Below are positions 19,569-26,846 of a DNA stretch of 37,993 nt, one piece after another. The translations under genes were made by a program, and so were the position numbers. Under the pieces are notes generated by a model. It was not told the origin of the DNA. It worked only from the letters and a program-made list of their open reading frames with translations, and made no database searches. The DNA is taken from contig NZ_CDCG01000021.1 in the NCBI RefSeq assembly GCF_000819845.1, forward strand, positions 1 to 37,993. Direction: 5' to 3'. Source of the DNA: Aeromonas enteropelogenes. GTDB taxonomy: Bacteria > Pseudomonadota > Gammaproteobacteria > Enterobacterales > Aeromonadaceae. Every line of letters starts with the position of its first letter. The stretch's first letter is position 1.

Positions 19569-20705
19569 ATGATGAAGCAACAGTATGTTGATCAATTCAG
19601 CCCGACAGCACTGACCGCGCTACTGGCCTCCTATCAGGGCACGACGCTCACCCTCTTGCTGGCCGAACAGGATCGGGAGCAGGTCCCTCTCCTGCAGACG
19701 CTATGCAATCGCTTCAGCATTACCCTGGATGGCGCCATCTTTCCCCAGCTGCTCGGCCGGCCGGGCTTGCTCTCCCGGGGCGCCTGGCTGCTGCCCCGCC
19801 CACAGCCTTATCACTGCGCTCTGGTTCCCCTTGCCCCCCGGGCCGATGCCGAACAGATAGCCCAAGGGATAGCAGAAGCGGTGGAAGCCATGCTGGCCAC
19901 CTGGTCCGCCGCCACGCCGCCAACCCTGTTTCTCACCTTCGATTGCATGATCCCCAACATCGCCTCGGCCCTGGAGGCGCTCTACCTGCGTCTCGCCAAC
20001 CGGGTCAACTATGCGGGGGTCAATGCCGGCAGTGGCCAGTTTCAATCCATCCCCTGCCTGTTTGACAACCACAACCAGATCGCAGGCGGGGTCACCTGCG
20101 CCTTGCTGCCCTGTGACAGCTTTCCCTTTCTCGAGCATGGCTACCAGCTTTCGGCCCAGCCCATGCTGGCCACCAGCAGCGAAAACAACAGGGTGGCCTT
20201 CATCGACTGGCAGCCTGCCTTTGGCAAGTACCAAAGCCTCATCAAACAGCATTTTCAGCACACCCTGCAGCCTGAAGAGCTCTATCAGTTTGCCGTGCAC
20301 ATGCCCCTTGGCCTGCTCAGGGCCAATGACGATGTGATCGTCAGGATCCCGGTGGGGGTAACGCAGGAGGGGGCACTGCTCTGCACCGGCGAGGTACCGG
20401 ATCACAGCATACTGACCTTGCTAAGAGCGCCAGAGAGTACGAGCGAACATGCTACCGCACTGGCCACTCGCCTCGCCCGTCAGCAAAATCTGACACCGGC
20501 GCACCTGCTGGAGGTCTACTACTGCGCGGGAAGACAGCTTCACTTCGGGGAGCAGAGCGCCGCTGAGCTGGCGACCCTGCTAAGCGCCTCGGGGGCTGGC
20601 GAGCTGGCCGGGGCCCTCTCCCTTGGCGAGATTGGCAACGTGCGTCGCGGGGATTATCCCCAGTTCCATAACGGCGCCATTTTGTGCAACGGGGTGCGAT
20701 TATGA
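19569..20705 (+). CDS. FIST-domain sensor protein (possibly NosP-like)
   Basis: A 378-residue soluble protein with no signal peptide or membrane segment. The N-terminal FIST domain (about 25-215) includes LFLTFDCMIPNIASALEALY and a segment resembling VNYAGVNAGSG. The FIST_C domain (about 230-365) ends with the characteristic GEIGNVRRGDYPQFHNGAILC. FIST proteins are thought to sense small ligands. The NosP branch binds haem and responds to nitric oxide, and it is often encoded next to kinases or c-di-GMP enzymes, as here. I chose the ATG at 19569 because GGAG lies five bases before it. The adjacent ATG at 19572 is equally possible, and an ATG at 19539 has no such site. It overlaps the next gene by ATGA. 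The NosP identity is inference. Confidence 0.85.
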   Translation: MMKQQYVDQFSPTALTALLASYQGTTLTLLLAEQDREQVPLLQTLCNRFSITLDGAIFPQLLGRPGLLSRGAWLLPRPQPYHCALVPLAPRADAEQIAQGIAEAVEAMLATWSAATPPTLFLTFDCMIPNIASALEALYLRLANRVNYAGVNAGSGQFQSIPCLFDNHNQIAGGVTCALLPCDSFPFLEHGYQLSAQPMLATSSENNRVAFIDWQPAFGKYQSLIKQHFQHTLQPEELYQFAVHMPLGLLRANDDVIVRIPVGVTQEGALLCTGEVPDHSILTLLRAPESTSEHATALATRLARQQNLTPAHLLEVYYCAGRQLHFGEQSAAELATLLSASGAGELAGALSLGEIGNVRRGDYPQFHNGAILCNGVRL

Positions 20706-22144
20706 ACAAGGATCATGCCATGGCCATTGTCTGCGATCTGGCGCTCTGCATCGGTCGCGAAGTGACGCTGGATGCCCTGCTCACCAAGGTGCTGCAGCGC
20801 TTCATGTACCACTGTGGTACTCCGGTCGGCATGGTACTGGAGCATGATGAGGCGGGTTACCGGCTACTCAAGGTGATCGGCGATGATGCCCTGAACCGGC
20901 AGTGCGGCAGTTCCCTGCCGCTGCCCTCGTGGCTAGACGAGGGAGACGAATGCATCCTGCCGCACCCGCTCCCGCTGCCTGGCCGGCGCGTTTACCATCA
21001 TGTTTATCGCCTCAAGGTGGAGGGGGGATATCTCATCCTGCTGCTCTCGTTGCAGCAGGAGCCCGCCCACGCCATCTGCCAGCTGTTCAACCCCGTGCTC
21101 GGCAACCTGGCCCGCGCCATCCAGCTGTGCAAGGACAGCGAACAGCTCGCCCTGCGCCAGCAGGCCGAGCTGCAGGATCTTCAGCACTTCAATCAATCCC
21201 TGCTCAAGGCGATCCCCATCCCGGTCTTCTATCAGGATGTCGAGGGGCACTTTCTTGGCTGCAACCCGGCCTTCAGCCAGCTGAGCGGCATCAGCAAGAG
21301 CGACCTGCTTGGCCAGCGGGCCGAGGATCTGCTGCCCAAAAACCTGACCCGGGCCTATCTTGCCAAGGATGCCGAGCTGCTGCGAAACCGCCAGCCCCAG
21401 CGCATCGAGCTGAAGTTGCCCAATGTTCACGGCCGCTACTATGAAATGATCTGCTTCAAGGATCTCTTCTATGACCATCAGGGGGCGATCGCGGGCATGA
21501 TAGGAGCCCTGGTGGACATCACCCTTCTCAAGGAGAGCGAACAACACCAGCGCGACCTGCTGTTTCAGACCATTTCCGCCCTCTCCAGCGCCATCACCCA
21601 CAAGGAGCGCAACAGTGCGGGGCACGAACTCAGGGTGCACGATCTGGCGCTGGCCATCGGCCAGGCAATGCTGCTCTCCCAGGACAGGCTCGACGGACTG
21701 GGACTCGCAGCCATGGTGCACAACATCGGCCTGCTGCAGATACCGAGCGAGCTTATCACCCGTCCCCGTGAACTCAGACCCGTGGAGTTCGCCCTCATCA
21801 AGCAGCATCCCCAGGCCGGGTACGAGATCCTCAAGCAGATCGATTTTCCCTGGCCGATCGCCACCATAGTGTTGCAGCATCACGAGAATCTGGACGGCAG
21901 CGGCTACCCCAACGGGCTCACGGAGAGCGCCATTTGCCTCGAGGCCAGGATCATCCGGGTAGCCGACTCCCTGATGGCCATGACTGCCCATCGCCCGTTT
22001 CGGCGCGCCATGCCACTGAGTGATGCCTTTGCCGAGCTCACCCGTTATGCCGGTATCCATTACGACGAGAGCGTGGTCAATGTCTGCCTCTCGCTCTGGC
22101 AATCCGGCTATGGCTTCACCCCACAGATGGACAAGGCAGGATAG
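20702..22144 (+). CDS. GAF/PAS protein with degenerate HD-GYP domain
   Basis: A 480-residue cytoplasmic signalling protein. An N-terminal GAF-like region (about 5-150) and a helical linker lead to a PAS domain (about 178-285: IPIPVFYQDVEGHFLGCNPAF, ending IGALVDITLLKES). The C-terminal HD-GYP domain spans about 290-475. HD-GYP enzymes hydrolyse c-di-GMP using a metal centre. Here His308, His393-His394 and the GYP motif (401-403) are kept. The central HD pair, however, reads His340-Asn341, and the usual HDIGK lysine is Leu344. The protein is therefore probably inactive or altered, and may act as a c-di-GMP or partner-binding regulator. It is the second gene of a three-gene operon, with ATGA overlap to the FIST gene. 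An in-frame ATG at 20684 is upstream of the overlap and less likely. Confidence 0.88.
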   Translation: MNKDHAMAIVCDLALCIGREVTLDALLTKVLQRFMYHCGTPVGMVLEHDEAGYRLLKVIGDDALNRQCGSSLPLPSWLDEGDECILPHPLPLPGRRVYHHVYRLKVEGGYLILLLSLQQEPAHAICQLFNPVLGNLARAIQLCKDSEQLALRQQAELQDLQHFNQSLLKAIPIPVFYQDVEGHFLGCNPAFSQLSGISKSDLLGQRAEDLLPKNLTRAYLAKDAELLRNRQPQRIELKLPNVHGRYYEMICFKDLFYDHQGAIAGMIGALVDITLLKESEQHQRDLLFQTISALSSAITHKERNSAGHELRVHDLALAIGQAMLLSQDRLDGLGLAAMVHNIGLLQIPSELITRPRELRPVEFALIKQHPQAGYEILKQIDFPWPIATIVLQHHENLDGSGYPNGLTESAICLEARIIRVADSLMAMTAHRPFRRAMPLSDAFAELTRYAGIHYDESVVNVCLSLWQSGYGFTPQMDKAG

Positions 22145-22145
22145 T

Positions 22146-23687
22146 ATGAGCGACATCCTGATCCCCACGCCGGCCCTGGCCGCACTGCAGGCCCCGGGTT
22201 CCGTCAAGCTTCTGATCCAGTTGATGGATCAGCTGCCATACCGGATCCTGCTCAAGGATATCCATTTCACCTATCTGGTCTGCAACCGCCTGCTGGCCAG
22301 CGATCTCGGCCTGCCGGTCGAGCAGATCACCGGCAAGCACGACGAGGACTTCTTCCCACCGGAGCTGGTGCAGCGCTATCGGGAGAATGACATCCGGGTC
22401 ATGACCCAGCAGATCAATCATCACGCCGAAGAGCCCTACCTCAAGGGCGGCGAGTCCCGCTGGCTCAGTACCACCAAGTTTCCCCTCTATGATGACGAGG
22501 GAACCGTGGTCGGCGTCGGGGTTTTCTTTGAAGACATTACCGAGCAAAAAGAGCAGCAACTGAAGCTGCAGCAGCTCAGCTGGACCCAGCAAGCCATCAG
22601 CCGTGCCCACCACGCCCTGCTCAAGCCGGGAGATACGCATCTGTTGCTGCAGGATCTCTGCGACGCCATCACCTTCGATGGCCGCTTCCCGCTGGTGGCC
22701 GTGTTGCAAGCCGCGCCGACCCCGGGTCAGCCCCCTTTCGTGCTGGCCCGTGCCGGTTATGCCGAAACACTGGAACAATCGCTCTGGCTACAGGATGAGC
22801 CTCTGGCTCTGGCAATCCGTGAGCAGCGGCGCCTCAACCAGCGCCTGCCCGACAACGAGCCCGCACTCCTGCGTGCTCGCCTGCTGGTACCGCTGATCTT
22901 GCAACAGGATTTGGCCGGCGCCCTGGTCATCCACAGTGATCAGGCCAGGCTTTTTAGCCGGGAAGAAGAGGAGCTCTTCATCCAGCTGACCGACTATCTC
23001 GCCTATGGTCTGCAGGCCCGCCATACCCAGCAGGCCTACCAGAGCTCCCAGCAGGAGAAGATATTGCACGCCCGCCAGCTGGAGCTGGCACTGGAAGATG
23101 CCCTGGGCGCCATCGCCGCGGTGCTGGAGCAGCGGGATCCCTACACCGCCGGCCACCAGAAACATGTGGCCAAGCTGGCCCACGCCATCGGCCGGGAGCT
23201 GAAGCTGGAAGAGAAGCAGCTGCGCGGCATCTATCTGGGGGCCATGGTGCACGACATCGGCAAGATCCAGGTCCCCGCCGAGATCCTCACCAAACCGGGC
23301 CGCCTCACCCAGCTTGAGTTCGAGCTGGTCAAGGAACACCCGGCGATCGGCTATCAGGTGCTCAAGGACATCGCCTTTCCCTGGCCCATCGCCCGGATGA
23401 TCCACCAGCACCACGAGTACCTCGACGGTTCCGGCTACCCGCAGGGGCTCAAGGGCAACGAGATCCTGCTGGAGGCACGCATCCTCACGGTCGCCGACAT
23501 AGTGGAGTCCATGTCCTCGGATCGCCCCTATCGCGCCTCTCTCGGCATCCCCCAGGCCAGAGAACAGATCATCCAGATGCGCGGCACCCAGCTCGATGCC
23601 GAGGTGGTCGATGCCTGTTTGCGGATCCTGGATCGCGGCGACTTCGTCCCCTTGCAACTGGGCAACCCCTCCATTGCAAACGGATAA
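22146..23687 (+). CDS. PAS/GAF protein with intact HD-GYP phosphodiesterase domain
   Basis: A 513-residue cytoplasmic protein. A PAS domain (about 20-140: LPYRILLKDIHFTYLVCNRLL, ending FFEDITEQKEQ) is followed by a GAF-like domain (about 150-300) and a helical linker. An HD-GYP domain follows (about 320-500). The catalytic set is complete: His337, His369-Asp370 in MVHDIGK, His422-His423, and Gly430-Tyr431-Pro432. It should hydrolyse c-di-GMP to pGpG or GMP and so favour motility over biofilm. Its C-terminal domain closely resembles that of the preceding gene (shared FPWPIA, HHE and LDGSGYP segments), which suggests an old tandem duplication. The ATG lies one base after the previous stop. Confidence 0.92.
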   Translation: MSDILIPTPALAALQAPGSVKLLIQLMDQLPYRILLKDIHFTYLVCNRLLASDLGLPVEQITGKHDEDFFPPELVQRYRENDIRVMTQQINHHAEEPYLKGGESRWLSTTKFPLYDDEGTVVGVGVFFEDITEQKEQQLKLQQLSWTQQAISRAHHALLKPGDTHLLLQDLCDAITFDGRFPLVAVLQAAPTPGQPPFVLARAGYAETLEQSLWLQDEPLALAIREQRRLNQRLPDNEPALLRARLLVPLILQQDLAGALVIHSDQARLFSREEEELFIQLTDYLAYGLQARHTQQAYQSSQQEKILHARQLELALEDALGAIAAVLEQRDPYTAGHQKHVAKLAHAIGRELKLEEKQLRGIYLGAMVHDIGKIQVPAEILTKPGRLTQLEFELVKEHPAIGYQVLKDIAFPWPIARMIHQHHEYLDGSGYPQGLKGNEILLEARILTVADIVESMSSDRPYRASLGIPQAREQIIQMRGTQLDAEVVDACLRILDRGDFVPLQLGNPSIANG

Positions 23688-23716
23688 AAAAAGGCCGCTC
23701 GATGAGCGGCCTTTTT
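23688..23716. terminator. Bidirectional terminator between the HD-GYP operon and deaD
   Basis: AAAAAGGCCGCTC (23688-23700) pairs perfectly with 23704-23716 around GAT. Both sides have A-runs or T-runs, so it can end the plus-strand signalling operon and the minus-strand deaD gene. Confidence 0.9.
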
Positions 23717-23733
23717 GATGGTCAATTCAGGGA

Positions 23734-25626
23734 TCAGCTGTCGCGGCGTTTGCCACCAAACTTGCGCTTGTCAAAGCCGCCTTCGCGACGGTCTTTGTTG
23801 AACGGGCGGTCACCCTGCGGACGGCGATCCTTGTTGAAAGGACGGTCGCCACGGAACGGACGATCACCGCGCGGCGGACGGCCACCGGTGTTGCCGCCGG
23901 CAGGCACTTCGGTGTAGCGGGTGATCTGCAGCGGACGCTGGCAGACACGGGCCTTCTTGATCACTTCCAGCACCTCGGCGCTCATGCCCTTGGGCAGATC
24001 GACGGTGGAGAAGTCATCGGCGATATCGATGTTGCCGATGAAACGGCTCTCGATGTTCGCTTCGTTGGCGATGGCACCGACGATCTGGCCCGGCTTGACG
24101 CCGTGGTGGGCACCCACGTCAACGCGATAGCGCTCCATCTCCACGTCCGGGTTGTCTTTGAGCGGACGCGGCTCGAGAGACGGCATGCGACGGGCAGGGC
24201 GATCGCCACGGTCGTGGAAATCGCGGCCACCGAAGTCACGGCCACCGTCACGACGATCGAAACCACCGCGATCGTTGTTGCTGAACAGCGGATCCGGCAC
24301 GGATTCATCCAGCAGCAGCGGCTGATCACCCTGTACCAGCTTGGCCAGGGCCGCAGCCAGCTCCAGCGGATCGGCAGAATCTTCTTCGATCAGCTCGTTC
24401 ACCAGGGTGTGGTAGATCTCGAGCTCTTCACCCATCATGGTTTCGCGGATGCGCTCCTTGAACTTGGCCAGACGGTGCTGGTTGATGTCCTCGGTGCTCG
24501 GCATCTTCATCGGCTCGATGGCCTGACGGGTAGCGTGCTCGATGGCGCGCAGCATGCGGCGCTCGCGCGGAGCCACGAACAGGATGGCTTCGCCTTTACG
24601 ACCGGCACGACCGGTACGACCGATACGGTGTACGTAGGATTCGGTGTCGTAGGGGATGTCGTAGTTCACCACGTGGGTGATGCGCTCGACGTCCAGACCG
24701 CGGGCGACCACGTCGGTGGCGATCAGGATGTCCAGCTGGCCCTGGCGCAGCTTGTCGACGGTACGCTCACGCAGCTTCTGCGGAATGTCGCCGTGCAGGG
24801 CTTCACAGGCATGACCACGGGCGGCCAGCTTGCTCGCCAGCTCTTCAGCGGCATTCTTGGTACGCACGAACACCAGCAGGGCTTCGTAGGACTCGACTTC
24901 CAGCAGACGGGTCATGGCGTCCAGCTTGTGCAGACCGGTCACCTGCCAGTAGCGCTGGCGGATGGTGGTCGCGGTGGCAGTCTTGGACGCGATCTTGATC
25001 TCTTTGGGCTGCTTCAGGTGCTTCTGGGCCACACGACGGATCTGTTCCGGCATGGTGGCGGAGAAGAGGGCAACCTGACGACCGGCCGGGCACTGATCCA
25101 TGATCCAGTCCACGTCGTCGATAAAGCCCATGCGCAGCATTTCATCGGCTTCGTCCAGCACCAGAGCTTTCAGGCCGGAGAGGTCCAGGTTCTTGCGACG
25201 GATCAGATCCATTACGCGGCCCGGGGTACCCACGACAACCTGGGCACCGCGACGCAGGGCGCGGGTCTGGGTTTCGTAAGAGGAACCACCGTAGATGGGC
25301 AGCACATGGAAGTCCGGCATGTGGTGAGCGTAGCGTTGGCACGCTTCGGCTACCTGCAGGGCCAGTTCACGAGTCGGCGCCAGCACCAGGATCTGGGTGT
25401 TGCGGTTACCGGCTTCCAGACGTGACAACAGAGGCAAGGCAAAAGCAGCGGTCTTCCCTGTACCGGTTTGTGCCTGCCCCAGCAGATCGTGCCCAGCCAT
25501 CAGGTGGGGAATTGCTGCGGCCTGGATGGGAGACGGGCGCTCGTAGCCCACGTCCTGCAGCGCTTTCAATACGGGCGCGGCCAGTCCAAGCTCACTAAAA
25601 AGGGGCAGTTGTTCGGTATCAGACAT
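23734..25626 (-). CDS. deaD: DEAD-box ATP-dependent RNA helicase DeaD/CsdA
   Basis: A 630-residue cold-shock RNA helicase that unwinds structured RNA and helps ribosome assembly and mRNA decay. Helicase motifs appear in order: GYERPSPIQ (Q motif), AQTGTGKT (Lys58), PTRELA (84-89), TPGRVMDL (134-141), DEAD (158-161), SAT, ARGLDV and HRIGRTGRAGRKG. After about residue 480 come an RGG/RDGG-type segment, a CsdA/DbpA-like RNA-binding domain, and a basic tail with repeated GDRPF units. The start at 25626 follows a GGAAGAA site and gives MSDTEQLPLF. An upstream in-frame ATG 11 codons earlier has no comparable site. Its length matches E. coli DeaD. Confidence 0.95.
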   Translation of the reverse strand: MSDTEQLPLFSELGLAAPVLKALQDVGYERPSPIQAAAIPHLMAGHDLLGQAQTGTGKTAAFALPLLSRLEAGNRNTQILVLAPTRELALQVAEACQRYAHHMPDFHVLPIYGGSSYETQTRALRRGAQVVVGTPGRVMDLIRRKNLDLSGLKALVLDEADEMLRMGFIDDVDWIMDQCPAGRQVALFSATMPEQIRRVAQKHLKQPKEIKIASKTATATTIRQRYWQVTGLHKLDAMTRLLEVESYEALLVFVRTKNAAEELASKLAARGHACEALHGDIPQKLRERTVDKLRQGQLDILIATDVVARGLDVERITHVVNYDIPYDTESYVHRIGRTGRAGRKGEAILFVAPRERRMLRAIEHATRQAIEPMKMPSTEDINQHRLAKFKERIRETMMGEELEIYHTLVNELIEEDSADPLELAAALAKLVQGDQPLLLDESVPDPLFSNNDRGGFDRRDGGRDFGGRDFHDRGDRPARRMPSLEPRPLKDNPDVEMERYRVDVGAHHGVKPGQIVGAIANEANIESRFIGNIDIADDFSTVDLPKGMSAEVLEVIKKARVCQRPLQITRYTEVPAGGNTGGRPPRGDRPFRGDRPFNKDRRPQGDRPFNKDRREGGFDKRKFGGKRRDS

Positions 25627-25682
25627 AGATTCTTCCAGATTAAGGCAGGCGGCTAACACCGCGGAATAGCAAAAAGGCGGCG

Positions 25683-25711
25683 ATTATAGCGCCACTTTGT
25701 TCTGCTGTCTT
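25683..25711 (-). promoter_or_regulatory. Likely sigma-70 promoter of deaD
   Basis: On the minus strand there is a perfect TATAAT (25688-25683). AAGACA (25711-25706) lies 17 bases upstream as a partial -35 match. The predicted leader is about 50 bases and ends at the GGAAGAA ribosome binding site of deaD. Confidence 0.55.
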
Positions 25712-25806
25712 GAAAAATGTGATAAGCCTCTCAAGACGTTGGCAATTATAGAGGGATCTGACGAGTATGGCTTGCTTATTTTGCACTCATGGTGCGTTAT
25801 TGCAGA

Positions 25807-26268
25807 TCACGCTTCGCCGGAGTCCTTGCTCCGCTTGTGCTTGAGCACCGCCATGGTGAGCCGGCTGGTGCACAGCAAACGTCCCCGTTCATCCCGAATT
25901 TCAATCTGCCACACCTGGGTCGTCGCCCCCAGATGCAGCGGCGAGCAGCGCCCTGTCACCACCCCTTCCCGCTTGGCGCGCAGATGATTGGCGTTCACCT
26001 CCAGTCCCACGCAATAGCTGTCTGGCCCCACCGCCATATTGGCAGCCAGGGATCCCAGCGTCTCCGCCAACACCACAGAGGCTCCGCCGTGCAGCATACC
26101 AAGGGGCTGATGGGTGCGGTGATCCACCGGCATGGTGGCCTCCAGCCAGTCGGGACCAAAGGCGGTGTAGACGATATCGAGGTGGGCCATCAGGGTATTG
26201 CGGGAGGTGGCATTGAGCCCCTCGAGGCTCATGGATTTACGCCAGATGGGGGTCGTCTCTTGACTCAT
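25807..26268 (-). CDS. menI: Hotdog-fold acyl-CoA thioesterase (DHNA-CoA hydrolase)
   Basis: A 153-residue hotdog-fold thioesterase very like E. coli MenI (YdiI), which releases 1,4-dihydroxy-2-naphthoate from its CoA ester in menaquinone synthesis. The core motif QPLGMLHGGASVVLAETLGS carries the expected active-site His60 and Glu69. The VGLEVNANHLRAKREG, LHLG and QVWQIEI segments also match. EntH-type thioesterases are close relatives, so substrate range is inferred. In E. coli ydiI also neighbours ydiJ, which supports the assignment. An AAGGAG about ten bases upstream supports the start. A terminator separates it from the GNAT-like gene upstream. Confidence 0.87.
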   Translation of the reverse strand: MSQETTPIWRKSMSLEGLNATSRNTLMAHLDIVYTAFGPDWLEATMPVDHRTHQPLGMLHGGASVVLAETLGSLAANMAVGPDSYCVGLEVNANHLRAKREGVVTGRCSPLHLGATTQVWQIEIRDERGRLLCTSRLTMAVLKHKRSKDSGEA

Positions 26269-26300
26269 GAGAACAGGACTCCTTGTGATTCATTGCAGCG

Positions 26301-26333
26301 AAGAAAAACGCCCCGAACCAAATGATCCGGGGC
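26301..26333 (-). terminator. Minus-strand terminator after the GNAT-like gene
   Basis: On the minus strand, GCCCCGGA and TTCGGGGC pair (one G-T wobble) around an eight-base loop and are followed by GTTTTTCTT. It lies between the GNAT-like gene and menI. It probably separates their transcripts. Confidence 0.7.
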
Positions 26334-26357
26334 AACAAAACAGAAAAAACGCCTCGC

Positions 26358-26846
26358 TCACCAGGGATAGGTGACGCCGGGCCACTCGGACCAGGGTATC
26401 TCCCGCCCCGGCAGGCGGGGATGCTGCCAGCGCCACACCTGCGCCAACCAGTCGCGCAGCTCGGCCTCCAGCTCGGCATCGCTCAGGGGCGCCTCGGCCA
26501 CTTTCCAGAAGAAGAGCTCCACCTCCACCTCCGGCAGCACCGAGGGATAGAGGTAGACCCCGCCCCAGAACTCGGGCTCCCGGTCCGGGCTCCACAGGCC
26601 ATAGGCAAAGGAGCGCTTGGCCAGAAACTCCGACTGCTGCCACTCCAGGTCACCTTCGTGCTGGCTCAGGCTGAAGTTGGCCGAGGGCCAGGCATCATTT
26701 GGCCGAAACAGCTGATGGAGCTGCTCCCGCTCGCGCAAGATGGCGACGAACTCCACCGCCGCCTGACCCAGGGTCGCGGGCAGCAGCAGAAACCGGGGCG
26801 TCCGATAGGCTTTGGGGACCCGAAACCGTTTGGGAAAACGCAGCAT
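26358..26846 (-). CDS. Uncharacterised GNAT-like protein
   Basis: A 162-residue protein without membrane segments or signal peptide. The middle (about 55-115) resembles GNAT-type acetyltransferases: ANFSLSQHEGDLEWQQSEF, SFAYGLWSPD and WGGVYLYPS. A hydrophobic strand VELFFWK and an amphipathic helix follow. The C-terminus is Trp/Pro-rich (PGREIPWSEWPGVTYPW). I do not see a clear acetyl-CoA P-loop, so the fold is suggestive only. The start codon at 26846 shares one base with the ydiJ stop (TGATG), so the two are translated as a pair. An in-frame start 25 codons earlier would lie within ydiJ and is rejected. The substrate is unknown. Confidence 0.7.
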   Translation of the reverse strand: MLRFPKRFRVPKAYRTPRFLLLPATLGQAAVEFVAILREREQLHQLFRPNDAWPSANFSLSQHEGDLEWQQSEFLAKRSFAYGLWSPDREPEFWGGVYLYPSVLPEVEVELFFWKVAEAPLSDAELEAELRDWLAQVWRWQHPRLPGREIPWSEWPGVTYPW

